DNA from: Pholiota molesta
Lineage: Eukaryota; Basidiomycota; Agaricomycetes; Agaricales; Strophariaceae
Direction of reading: 5' to 3'
DNA: 64,000 bases
Assembly: GCA_014925825.1 (NCBI GenBank)
Contig: JACGCK010000193.1
Span: forward strand, 20,258 to 84,257
Shown: positions 33,701 to 44,982 of the stretch, one piece after another
Numbering within the stretch: the stretch's first letter is position 1
Layout: every line of letters begins with the position of its first letter
Made by a program: the position numbers and the translations under genes
The notes under the pieces: model-generated
Seen by the model: only the letters and a program-made list of their open reading frames with translations
Database searches by the model: none
Told to the model about the DNA's origin: nothing

Positions 33701-35163
33701 AAATGTCGTCAGGTATTCGGAGTTGGAGGAATCTTCGTGACCCATAAAACCTTGCAAAGCGATAGGAACGCATCTTCTCCAAAGGCTCTAAAACGATCTT
33801 GTATGAATCGCCATCTTTGAAGACCCGCCCAATCTGTTGGATCTGACCGCCATACCAATCAGCGACTCCTTCCCATTCTCCCATAAGTCCCAGGCCTCGG
33901 CCTTTGTTTTCCTTGAGTGCAGCTTGTTCTCGATCGAGTTCCTTCCTAAAAAAAATTGATTAGACATGAATCTGATTCTTAGATGGATAGTATATACCAG
34001 ATATTGAGATCTGAAAGTGATGGATAGCTACGTCCGGACATGAGGCTTGGAACCTTATAGGCGGAATCCGCATTACTTCCGGTCAAGTCCGAAATATGAC
34101 GTCGCACATCTTCCCAAGTCCAAGCGCCAAAGGAAACACCTCGAGCAAGTTCGAACTGTGTGCCCCATTCGACCTTTTTGTCGTCGAGCATCTTCTGGGT
34201 CGTAGCGCAATGGGCAATGACCACGGCATCGAGATCTGTACCAAATAGGCTTTTGGCAAAGGCTTGTACTGCTCTCGGGATTGGTGTATCGACCACTTGA
34301 GAAGACTGAGAAGCTGTCATTTGAGGTTGATGCTCAGTTTTCTGTGTTTTGCGCTGCGTGACGTTTGGAGATGATCTGACGTGGAAAATGTCATCAACAA
34401 CGGCGGGAGACGGAGTCTTTGCCTTGTGAGAAGGCGAATCACGATGGATGGGGTGACGATCCATATGTCGAGAAGCTTTCACGGGCGCTGAAATAGAAAT
34501 AGATTCCACAGATGATTGGCTACTAGAGAGATTCAAGTTGGAAAAGATGGAGTCCATGGATGATTGGGAGGAATCCGTGCTGAGAGGGGCTGGTCTGTGA
34601 GGTGACGCCGAAAGATTGTTACTAGGCCTCGGGACTGTTCATTTACGATGATGAGTACTGTCTCCCTTTAGGAAGCGCACGATGGAATTACTTACCTTCC
34701 TCTTCCTCGTCCGTGTCATCGATGACAATTACCTGACGCGGACTAAAAGTCTGATGTCTATGTTAATAGCGAATATACGTCCAAGAGCGAAACATACTTG
34801 AGGCTCACGCTCACGCTCGCGGTGGTGCGGGCGGCCTCGACTAGGCGATGCTATACAAATGTTCAGAAAATAGAAACAAGGAAGATCTAGATAGACAGAA
34901 GTCCGTACCATTAATTGTCTTGAACGCGTTGGCTATAGCGGTATGGCGGCTACTAGGCGTCCCCGTAGGGATAGCCGAAGACTTTGACGGCGTTTTCAAA
35001 CTGGTATTTGGACTAGGTTTCGCAGCTTGTAATTTTAAATTTCAGCGAGTTTTTAGGATGTTGAAATGAACACGTCTACCGTTTGTCAAGGAAATTTCGT
35101 TTGTTGCTCCATCACGTACTCGACTACACGAAGCATTTGCTTTTGCAAACGCATGCGAAACAT
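30785..35163 (-). CDS. RNA-dependent RNA polymerase of the silencing pathway (QDE-1/Rdp1 family)
   Basis: Makes double-stranded RNA from single-stranded templates to feed Dicer and Argonaute in quelling-type RNA silencing. Fourteen exons are well supported: 35025-34909, 34850-34798, 34732-34696, 34634-33998, 33945-33474, 33414-33315, 33262-32618, 32559-32386, 32322-32216, 32162-32121, 32073-31974, 31916-31905, 31847-31556 and 31499-30785, for at least 1166 residues. Marks are MLMTDGCGFMN, DPLGVLEEGEIYYRFSRPR, GRYPIRLPSDMQKV, DVIIVSTKGKRSLASILADG and the catalytic DMDGDE, which sits on a 12 nt exon. RLAYIFATLLDSNKSGW follows. The N-terminal 250 residues are Ser-rich and probably disordered. 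The first exon is uncertain; 35163-35130 is one option, giving a short Met-led leader joined in frame. Confidence 0.88.
31905..31916 (-). other. 12 nt microexon carrying the catalytic DxDGD of the RNA polymerase
   Basis: ACATGGATGGAG lies between an acceptor ending in TAAG and a GTATGC donor; each flanking intron is 57 nt. With the G before it and AC after it, it spells D-M-D-G-D. Skipping it keeps the frame but deletes four residues of the metal-binding site. Confidence 0.85.
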
Positions 35164-35761
35164 CGTTTTTTTCGAGGTGTGGGAGTGCTGATGCTGGCAG
35201 TCTGAGCCTGTCTTTGACGCTTCAGTGGCGATATAGGCCTATATTCGTCTAGGCGAGGTTCAGCACAAATCGGAGAGAATGGATGGATACCACAGACCAC
35301 TAGATTCAGCATCAGAAGAGCTCAAGTCTGCCGCAGTCGCAAAATCGGAATTCTCGTTCTGCACCCGATATGTTACGTGAGTTGAATTTCTTTTCCTTTC
35401 ATTCAATGATAATGCGAACCATTTTTCCTTGGCTGGGTGTAGAGTTGGGTATCATCGCGGGCTTGAATTTGGGCATGGTAAAGGAACGAAACCAAGAAAG
35501 GTGGGTATCCAAGAATCAGATTATCCGCTGTTACATCAAGGCGCTTTCAGATTGAGTTATGATAACGAGGTCGTGGCATCCTGCCGTTTGACGTCGACTT
35601 CAGAACGCAGTCACAGTAGAACCAAAGTAGAACTTGATTGACGGCCATTGACAGGAATAGACTTGGTGACGTTGATATCCGTGACTACATCACGTGCTAC
35701 CGCGATAGCTGTGATGTTGTTACACGAATCGTCTTCCTGCACGATACCAACAACGACCAGC
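35164..35761. other. Divergent promoter region of RNA polymerase and centrin genes
   Basis: The genes start on either side and point apart. A CACGTG E-box is at 35691-35696. An antisense open frame at 35124-35312 has a basic stretch (PRKKR) and could hold an upstream exon of the polymerase, but I cannot show it. Confidence 0.4.
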
Positions 35762-36455
35762 ATGTATACTTCCTCAGCAGCACAAAAAGCCAAGAGGCGC
35801 ACCCATTCACGTCCAGAACTTACCGACGAACAAAAGCAAGAGATTAAAGAAGCTTTTGAACTCTTCGACACGGATAAAGACGGATGTGTTGATTACCACG
35901 AACTCAAAGTGGCAATGCGGGCTCTAGGATTCGACCTAAAGAAGGCTGAGGTGTTAAAGCTGTTGCGCGACCATGACAAAGACAACCTGGGATTAATGGA
36001 CTTCCAAGATTTCGCGAAAATTAGTGAGTTGACGCGCTATTTCGCGTACTACTTTGTCAGACTTTCCGCAAAACAACGTTATACTTCTCTTCCTCCTATG
36101 CAAGATTCCTACCTTTTGCCACTCGTTTCTCATCCCTTTAGGTCTTTGGCTGACGCATCTCCCTCTCAGTGAGCGAGCGAATACTGGAACGCGATCCTAT
36201 GGAAGAAATTAGACGCGCTTTCAAACTATTTGACGACGACGGGACAGGCAAGATCAGTTTACGAAACCTAAGACGCGTCGCAAAAGAGATTGGAGACCGG
36301 CTGGAAGATGATGAACTGTGCGTTTATTGCTCTCGTCATTTGGCGTCTCGCTAATTTTTGACAACAGTAAAGCTATGATTGATGAATTCGACCTGGATCA
36401 AGATGGCGAAATTAGCGAGCAGGAATTCTTCGCAATCATGACTGACGATGCATAG
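35762..36455 (+). CDS. CDC31: Centrin (Cdc31 homolog)
   Basis: EF-hand calcium-binding protein of the microtubule-organising centre, needed for spindle pole body duplication. Exons: 35762-36023, 36170-36317 and 36368-36455, giving 165 residues, a normal centrin length. The four EF-hands follow [18 protein letters not shown]. Hand 1 is [12 protein letters not shown]. Hand 2 is [12 protein letters not shown], where Asn at position 6 and Gly at 8 weaken calcium binding. Hand 3 is [12 protein letters not shown] and hand 4 is [12 protein letters not shown]. The [16 protein letters not shown] linker is typical of centrin rather than calmodulin. The chosen start gives a short basic N-terminal tail; in-frame upstream ATGs from 35648 would add poorly conserved residues. 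Confidence 0.9.
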
Positions 36456-39400
36456 TCTGTCCTCCCACCTTATGATAACCCCTGGATCCACGTCGTCTTG
36501 CTTCCCATGCTTTCGTTTATTTATCTGCATAACATCTCGACCTCACTTCTGTATTTATGTTCTCTCTCATCACATATCCAAAGTGTGACTACAATTAATG
36601 CATGTGAGCACCCAGACTTCGTTTCTTCCGACGTCACCTTGAAAGACCCACTGCTTTCAGACTTTCAGATTTTACCACCGATGTAATAACCATGACTTCG
36701 GCGTCAATACATTGGCAAGCCTATATTTGTAGAACGGAAGTGGAGTGTTTGCTTGTCATCTTACCGGGGCGCGCGGTGAGGCGTTCCATACTTAACCGAT
36801 GCGTTCACCTGGTCATTGGCAGCCTCGCTCGGGTCGATTTGTGTGAACCAAAGGCCTAATTCTGGATGCTCACTACAGCGTGATCAACCATCCTCCTTGA
36901 ATAGCTTATCATGTCCCAGAAGAGACATCGATGTTCAATGCTTGACCGCAGCTTGATGGTGACCCCACAAAGCGGACAACCGTCGCGCTTCTTTTAGCCA
37001 AAAGACCGCCCTTGCGAAAGGGTTTATCTTCGTCGAGTTGTCACTTGGTTAGTGCTTCATAATGCCACCGTCCTAATTTCCGTCTTAATACCTGATGGTT
37101 AGCGTCAACGATAAGTGCTGCGGCCCATGACCACTCTGAACCATAATGAGGCTAACTAAGCCCTCGTTATGTTCATCATACTCTCGCGGTTCTGACTTGG
37201 CTCTCGCGATGGTCTTTGCATCCCTTCGAGAAGTTGCCTTTCAGAGTGACGGCGAAACTATCCTCTGAATTATATCGGACTAATGACCATACATGAGAAA
37301 TGATAGCGAAAGATTCTCAAACTCGTACGACGATGGTGAGAGCGCAAAACATCGCCGTCTGCTTATGCCTTTGACGACGGAAATGGGGTAACACCCATGA
37401 ATACAGATTCCACTCGAATCGCAGTAGAAAGACTGATGATCGCGAGTATAATGGAAGCGAATAGGTATGCTGTGCAGGTCGACCGACGGAGGCGCAAGGG
37501 TGCCTCTGTCCTTCAGTTTCTAGGTACTAGCTGCACTGGATGCCACCGGTACCGCATGGTAAGTATAGGCATGTTCTTGACCCCACATATTGATCTCTAG
37601 GGATGTAACGCATATTTCGAGCCGTCTGGCCACACGCTCCGGACTAGAGGTGGTTCCGGCCTTCGGATCTTTATCTCCAGTGTTCATCTTCCCGTCCAAA
37701 CATATAACTTCTCCGAGTTGACTATCTTCTTTCCTTCGAATCCTTTGATGGTCACTCCAAACCATCGGTGGATCGAACTGTAGTTTTCTCATCGCTCGTT
37801 GATCGACAAGTGAAATTTTCTTGAAAACCAAAATCTTGTGACTGTTCTCATTTGTCTTTGTTGATCATGGCTGTCAATATTGCCTTTCAGCCTTCAGGAC
37901 ATGTGCCGGAGCATGACCCAATGAGAAGATAACCAGCACTTTATTTTAGATCTTACAGTAAGAGATATATTCTGAAATGCAAGAGTGTCAGAGGGAGAGT
38001 ACCAAAGAACCACAGGACGAGGGAAACGGCTGCATACGGAGCTAAGGAAAACATGGTAGTGTATCTCAGGAACTGATATAGTTGACATTGCCTGACTTAG
38101 GACAGTCTCCGATACTTATATCGATACCAATTGAATTACGGTAAGCTACGGTATTCATAAAGAAATCCGCCTGGGAACTAATTATTACAATTACCTTCAA
38201 CGATCTTTACTTTTGCAACATATGAAAACGCCTACTACTACCAGAAATATTGAAGCTGGTTTTTATTATTCGGAGGCAGTAAAACAAGTTGGCAGGCGTC
38301 GATTGTTAATTTGACGGTGGGGAACATGAGAACACCAGATCCAATAACATTTCAGGTTATCTCTCAATCTAGACATCTAGAATAGGCACAGCTGGTGTCG
38401 ACGCACCTCAGCTGCCTTCAAACGATCCAAATGTATCATGCCAAGCCCGCTCAAACAACATTGACTTCCATCGAGCTTCCATCTTTCTACATCTGTTTCG
38501 ACACAGTAAACATCCAGTAAAGAATCGATATTTATGTACCGTCAAAACAGGCGAGGAAGCACAGGTGAGCATCTCATATGATGCATGCTGGAATTGCATA
38601 GAAACCAAATAGAAACCCATGCAGGGTCCGTGTATGTAAGAGTCGCCACTAAATCTTTCAAGTTACCCCATTTGTTCTAACTACCAGGGCAAAGGCTCAA
38701 AATAGAAAAAAGCGCCACATTCTGCATTCCAAATTGGTCAAGAAAACTTGTTTACGGCTCGAAAATTCATGCAACACAATATTTGGATTCAAGTCCGGGA
38801 CCAACGATAGGCAGCTCTTTCATACGAGTTCAAGGACCTTTCAACTCCGACAATTAGCCATTTTTGGTGGTGGTAAGTAAGAATGAAGGCCTCGGCCCTC
38901 AACGCAGGAACGACCAAGTAAGAAGTTTTGTGGCACTTTTTCTCCCGTTGAAATCGAGCCGCCGCGGAATGGGGATCGATGTACATCGCTAACAATGTTA
39001 TACTGTCTGAAGACTGGCAGGCTGTGGCTCTGGCCCATGAACTAATTATAACTCCAGACCTAGAGCTTTTTTTAAAAGTCTACTAGGATCGACTGCTCGA
39101 AGCTTACGACAGCGTGGCATAGAAGTGAGTTCATTAATTTTTGATCAGGCCGAAGTGCAAGGTATGGCGCGTAAGCTGTACTGGAAGAACATGCTCCAAA
39201 GCTCCACAAAATTGCGGATCGTCAACTACTGGGCCTGACGAACTGCTAGCTGTGCTCTTCCCAGATTCTCGGTTCCCCAAAATTGCGAAGTATTAGTACA
39301 AGCGTCCGAACACTTCAAGTTTCGGACACCGCGGTTTCATCCATGTCACCATGCATATCTTGCGAAAACGATGAAATCGTATGGTCATGAGAACTGTAAA

Positions 39401-41534
39401 GCGATTGACATTGTCTGCAGAATAAGGCCACACAAGATAAGTATAAAGAATGAAGGAGTGCATAATATTCGCATTAGATTATTTGAGGTACTTATTCGGG
39501 CCGAAAACTTGAAGGGAGGTAATGGGGTCGGCGCGGAGCGAGGAGATAATTGACTCGGAATACAATGAAGAAGTCATCGAAGAAGGATCACTGAATACAG
39601 TAGCAACGCAGATATAGACGTCTATCACCAACAATTAGCGCTCCGAAATCCGAATCCTTCACTAAGGCTGACATGCACTGCTTCCCGTTCCATCTTGCTT
39701 GCGTACATCAAATTTCTCATGATTAAGATGTCTTGTGGGTGGCGTTTCGGCGTTGTTGCGGCCTGGGATGCTGCGAATAGGCCAGACTTGGGCCAGACAA
39801 AGATTTAAACTGTATGCACTGTACAGAGCGTATTGATAGACGCAGCGCTATAAGCAATAAAGAAAACAAGGCTCTAGAGGCATCAGTTCGTTCTGATTGA
39901 ACGGTACCCCAGACAGTCAGCAGCTTTTTACGGGGGCGTATATAATTACACCCCAAATAGGTTCCGAAATTGCTGGGAAGGATCCGTTGAGTCTTGTCCC
40001 CAACTTGACCCCACTCCAAATTCAAATTCTTCTATTAGACATCTTCAAACACTATCTGTACTGTTGTTACTTGTATCAGGTTTGCGTGGGTATACCGATG
40101 GATTTCTTCGTGTGCTTTGAAGAACAAGAAAACTGTAATGAGGATTTCCAAACCTGTGGACCTTGCGACATTAACAATAGATTTAAGTAGAAGAGCCGCT
40201 TTCAAGAAACCAGCTGAGAACGAAAGGCGGAGGCAGATGGTAAGTTTGCAAAACCATAGCCCTGATCGAGATTAGAAGCTTTCGTGGAAGCCTTGGAAGG
40301 AGATAAGTCTGGATAGATGCGAAAAATTAAACTTGGCTGCATTTGCAATATGTTCTCCATTGGCCAAGTTCCAATAATTGGCCATGGGGAGCTCCTTATG
40401 ACTGCGTCGTTCAAATGCTAGCATTTAACACAAGCATAAGCATATACTAATCCTTCTTGGTGTGGTAGTGAAAGGTTTTTGGCCTGTGGATCTAGACAAT
40501 TTGGCTAAAACTAGCTGAACACAAGTGTTGCACATTGGCCAAGATTAGATAAGAGGGCGGTCCGCCTACTGTATTCTCCGTTAACTCCGAGCGGTCCGCC
40601 ATTTCCGTTAGTTCTCAACGAACAATGATCGCAAGACCAATTCGGGGTCCTACACACATATGGAATTGCAACCGCTCCCGCGTATTCAAGGGCCTTCGAG
40701 TTGGCAGTTGGAAAGTGCTCATGAGCTGTTTATTCATTGGTGAGTGTATTCAAGGCTTGAACTTCAAGGACAATAGACCATTCCTCTTTGAGAAAACAAC
40801 GATGGCGCATGACAACAATTCCTATATAAAAGACCCGCGTTTTGAAGCTGCAAGCATCGACTATACGATTTCAGTACTATACCTATACCCGGAATTCCGC
40901 ACGGATTGCGAATATGTGCCAAAACCGTTGTCTGGGCCCATTGGCTTAATTTCAATGGACTAGCGACATACCCTTGGGGTTCCACCAGGTCTTTTTCAGA
41001 TATGTAACCTGAGGCCGGAAAATTAAAGTATTTGGTACAATAAATATATATGTCTGACAGAAACGAAGCATCGGCATTTGATTCCAAACTCGACATCACT
41101 CTTCACTCGAGAAGAACGACTCCACGACTACAAATGCAGCAATGAAACATTTCAAATTCTCAGTTTCCGGTAAGATTCTGGAACCAGTGACACTACTTAC
41201 ATAGACATGGGAGAAAGAATGAAAGCCAGAGGCGAACTTACCTTGGGCGGCCCGAAGGAAATGATATGTGCAGCCGCCGTCAGTGCACAGGTGCACGAGC
41301 GTGCGTGTGGTATAGTTGTGCGTGTCTTGTTTCTGTTCTCGCACGCTTCGTGCGTCAAGCGTGCGTCTTGCAACAGCGTAGCGTATGTCAGTACTGCCTA
41401 TAATTACTACTATTAGTCTTTGCCGGGCCCGAACCCACACCACAGAGATGTAAACAGCGGTGGCTCTTCGAAGTTTTACTGCAGTTCTGTCAGCGAACCA
41501 CACTTACTGTGAACATATGAAGCTGCCCCGCGTA
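36456..41534. other. 5 kb gene-poor tract
   Basis: No gene, RNA or transposon I can support. The open frames are short, overlap on both strands and lack motifs or consistent splice sites. It lies at the border between the gene-rich half and the transposon-rich part. Old decayed repeats are possible but I could not align any. Confidence 0.45.
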
Positions 41535-41568
41535 TGGTGCACCAGCCCTAGTCACCGCCTAGTTGGAC
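41535..41568 (+). repeat. Left terminal inverted repeat of the DDE transposon
   Basis: 34 bp; its first ten bases, TGGTGCACCA, are themselves a palindrome. It matches the right end in 32 of 34 positions. Confidence 0.9.
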
Positions 41569-41801
41569 AGTGGCCAAATTTGGGACGGAAAAGTTCAAAA
41601 ATTTGTGAGACCCGGATCTCGACGGGAAATTTCAAAATAAGCATTTTGCGCACCTAGAATTGCCCGACTGACATGGCACAGGGACCCTGGAAGCCATTTG
41701 ATGTAGATAAGATTAGATAAAGATTAATATCAATACATCCTCGAGGCAACCTCGCAGCTGGCTGTTTGAAAAAAAATTTGCGTGCAAAAACTACAACAAA
41801 A

Positions 41802-44472
41802 ATGCCACCAGGCCGTAAAAAGCTCTGGAGAAAATTCTCTGCTGCCCATGCCCGAGCAGCCAAATCAGCCAAACTTTTAAAATCTGCCCCTCAATATCAA
41901 TCGGATTCCGAAGCCCCAATACCAATATCATCTGATTCTGAGGAAGACGAGCAAACTCGATGGATAGGAGGTGTTAATCATGATCTCACGGAGACGGAGA
42001 GCGATTTGACGTGGTTTGAGCCCAGCTCTGAAGGCGATGACGAATCCGAAGAAGAATTCTCCGAGGTGGAAGGTGATGCCGTTGCAGCGAGCCTCCGTGC
42101 AAGTTTGGAGCATGAAATCGAGCTTTTATCGATCCCCACACCATACGAGGAGATATCTGCGGGGAATATTACGAATGCCATGTGGAAAAAGGCGGAGAGC
42201 AATCGTAGTTTGGGATATAATGGGCGATCAGATCGTACAAAGCGCCGGGAAACAAAGAAAGCTCGGGATAAAGAAACGGTGGATAAGGATTTGAGAGCGT
42301 CGTAAGCTTGCCATTCTTAAGGTGTAATCTATATTGCTTACCTGCTTTAATTCAGGAATGGAGCAGCAATGATGCGTTCGTTTTTGGCGCCTAAACGTCA
42401 ACCCTCAGGCTCCAGATCAACCTCGGCAGCAAGTACTCCAGCTGGATCTCGTTCCGCATCGCAAAGTCGTCGAAGTCAGAGTGTTCAGCCTGCTGATAAT
42501 GCCCCAATCTTTACTGGATATCCATCTGATCTTTCATCGGTAACTGTTCCAGAGTCTGGAGATGAAGCGGACACTGAGGGAGATGTTCCTGATCAAGAGT
42601 TGTTCCCAGTTACACAACCTCCTGCATTGAAGCGTCGTCGACTGGAGATTCCATCTCATGTGGCCCGAGCAGAAGCAAAGATGAAGAAAGAAGTGGAATT
42701 AAAGGCCGCCAAAGTCGCGATCGAGAAGCTTTTGGCGTCGACAGATCCGCGGACGTTCGATGCAGGTCACAATGGATTGCAGGCGTATCGAGCACAAGCC
42801 ATTCAAAGCTACTTCTGGATGGTTGTTGACAATGGTAAAGACCCAGTTGACGCATCCGAGCAAGCTGCAGAAAGCCAAGGATTTGCACGCAAATGGGGTG
42901 GTCGCCTTGTCCGCAGATGGGTGCGTGCTTGGATCGATAAGCGCGAACTCCCTGTCTCTGCTCGAGGAAACCATGTCAAATCACACTCACTTTTGGAGGA
43001 CCCAGCCATCCGTGCAGAGTTACGTTCATATTTGCGCTCAAACAAATGGGCGATGGATCCTGCAAAACTCGCTGAGTACTCGAAGGTGAAAATGATACCT
43101 GCCGCCGCGGAACAATACCTCAAACACGCAATCGATGAAGAAATGCCTCGTGGACTCAAGAAATACATCGAGCTCGAGCTTTTCCCGCGAATTCATATGA
43201 AAGTCGGCAAAGGTATCAGTCTCGAGACAGCGCGTCAATTCCTCCACAAAGAAGGTTTCCGGTTCACAGAACATAAGAAGGCCTTGTATTACGATGGTCA
43301 CGAGAGGCCCGATGTCGTTGAGTATCGCCAAAATGTTTTCCTTCCCGCGATGGCTGAGCATCGACAGCGCCTTGTTGAATATATGATCGGTGATGTTTCA
43401 CAGAAAATACAAAAGGCTCGGGAAGGCCTTGATGCTGGTGTCGAGCTTGTCCTCGTGGCGCATGATGAAATGACAACACAGGCCAACGATGGAAAGAAAA
43501 GAAGTTGGGTGCTGAATAGTGAACACGCAATCAAGAAGAAGGGTGTGGGCCGAGGTATGCACACTTCACAAGTAATCTGCTCGACGAAAGGCCTGTTGGT
43601 GGATGCGGGACAGAGTATCGAGTATGGAAAAAACTACGATGGCTATTGGACTGGTGAACTCTTCGTAAAACAGGTGAGTGGAATCCCATAACTTGATTTC
43701 AGTGCTTATAATTATTATCTCGACTTTCAAGCTTGCAGAAAAAATTATTCCAGCTTTTGAGAAAGCGCATGGTCCAGGATTCCAAGCCCTGATCATGGTC
43801 GATAATTCACAGGGACATGCTGCATATGCGACGGATGCTTTGCTTGTCTCGCGAATGAATTTACGGCCAGGAGGCAAGCAAGCTCGAATGCGTGACGGGT
43901 GGTTTATGGGCGCTAACGGCGAGAAGATCATGCAGCCAATGATCTTTTCACCCAATCATCCTGATTTTCCAAACGAGCCGAAAGGAATCAAACAGGTTCT
44001 TATGGAGCGTGGCCTTTGGGAAGATAGGCTTCGCATGCAATGCAAGCCATGTCCTGGGGGCATCTCTAATTGTTGCGCACATCAAATTCTCAAGAATCAG
44101 GACGACTTCAAATCACAAACATCTCTCGTTCAAGAAGTGATCAACAAAGCTGGACACCTCTGCATCTTCTTACCGAAATACCATTGTGAGCTCAATTTTA
44201 TCGAGTTCTTTTGGGGTGCTGTCAAGAAATATCTTCGAAATAATTGTGATTACACATTTGCGACGCTTCAAGCAAATCTTCCGAAGGCACTTGCTTCTGT
44301 GGAACTTTCAACCATCCGAAAATGGGAACATCGTATGATCCGGTGGATGGAAGCTTACAGGAGTGGATTGGATGCAAAAGATGCGCAGTTTGAGGTCCAG
44401 AAATTCAGTTCTCGAAGGTATAAATCGCATAGGCGGGTTCCAGAGACGCTGGCGCGGCAGTTTGATCAGTAG
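41802..44472 (+). CDS. DDE transposase with large insertion between the second Asp and Glu
   Basis: Catalyses excision and insertion of the element at TA sites. Exons 41802-42301, 42356-43673 and 43732-44472 give 852 residues with no stop. The N-terminal 300 residues are acidic and Ser-rich, with a basic KRRRLE stretch that may be a nuclear signal. The middle part has helical segments around WGGRLVRRWVRAWIDKREL that may bind DNA. The catalytic Asp residues are in VLVAHDEMTTQ and LIMVDNSQGH, about 93 residues apart, and the Glu is in YHCELNFIEFFWGAVKKY. Between the second Asp and the Glu lie about 133 residues, against 34-39 in classic Tc1/mariner. This insertion holds a Cys cluster, CKPCPGGISNCC. 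An in-frame ATG at 41766 would add 12 residues. Confidence 0.85.
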
Positions 44473-44682
44473 ATAAGATTACGATAATGCGTTATCTTAT
44501 TTAAATTACCATATTGGGATATGTAATCTTATCTGGCCAAATCCCTGATGACTACAATTTATAACTCGTTCAGTTTTGAAGCAATCAAAAAACCCTTTGG
44601 AGGTTTGAATCATATTTATAAAAGGAGCATTTCTACCAAGTAACTAAGAAAACCGGGGAAATTCTGAGGCCCAATAAATTTA

Positions 44683-44716
44683 GTCCAATTAAGCGGTGAC
44701 TAGGGCTGGTGCACCA
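44683..44716 (-). repeat. Right terminal inverted repeat of the DDE transposon
   Basis: Inverted copy of 41535-41568, followed directly by the TA target duplication. Confidence 0.9.
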
Positions 44717-44974
44717 TAAGTGATACGACACAAATAACAGCTAAGAGAATTGGCAATGTGGGGATGGGGTCCATCAATGGTTCCGTTCGCCCATACTCAT
44801 TCAAAGCATTCCAAAGCACGTACGGCCTTACAGGTATACAACTAATCGAACTCTGGCCCATCGAAGAACCTCCAATGTCGGCACTCAAATTATCATTTAA
44901 GTAAAACACTTACTCTATGTATTTAAAGATCTTCTCTTACCCACGCATTTGATATAGCATGCGCGCGGCGCTCC

Positions 44975-44982
44975 TTAGTATG
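44975..44982 (+). repeat. Target site duplication, left copy
   Basis: TTAGTATG, identical to 48600-48607, directly outside the left end of the 3.6 kb element. Confidence 0.8.

Larger units (their letters stand above)
41535..44716 (+). mobile_element. Complete-looking TA-flanked DDE transposon, 3.18 kb
   Basis: The element has 34 bp terminal inverted repeats (41535-41568 and 44683-44716) differing at two positions; both start TGGTGCACCAGCCCTAGTCA. A TA dinucleotide flanks each end (41533-41534 and 44717-44718), the target duplication of the Tc1/mariner superfamily. One spliced gene fills the inside and reads through to a full transposase. Ends, duplication and open frame are all intact, so the insertion is probably young. 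Confidence 0.88.

Noticed and set aside
35124..35312. 62-residue antisense open frame upstream of the RNA polymerase
   Set aside because: Could hold a leader exon, but no splice from it into 35025 keeps both a good donor and the frame with clear support.
41415..41445. Possible tRNA B-box on the minus strand (GGTTCGGGCCC)
   Set aside because: Does not match the GGTTCRANNCC consensus, and no cloverleaf or A-box could be found around it.
41096..41503. 135-residue antisense open frame before the DDE transposon
   Set aside because: No motif, no splice partners; overlaps another frame on the plus strand.
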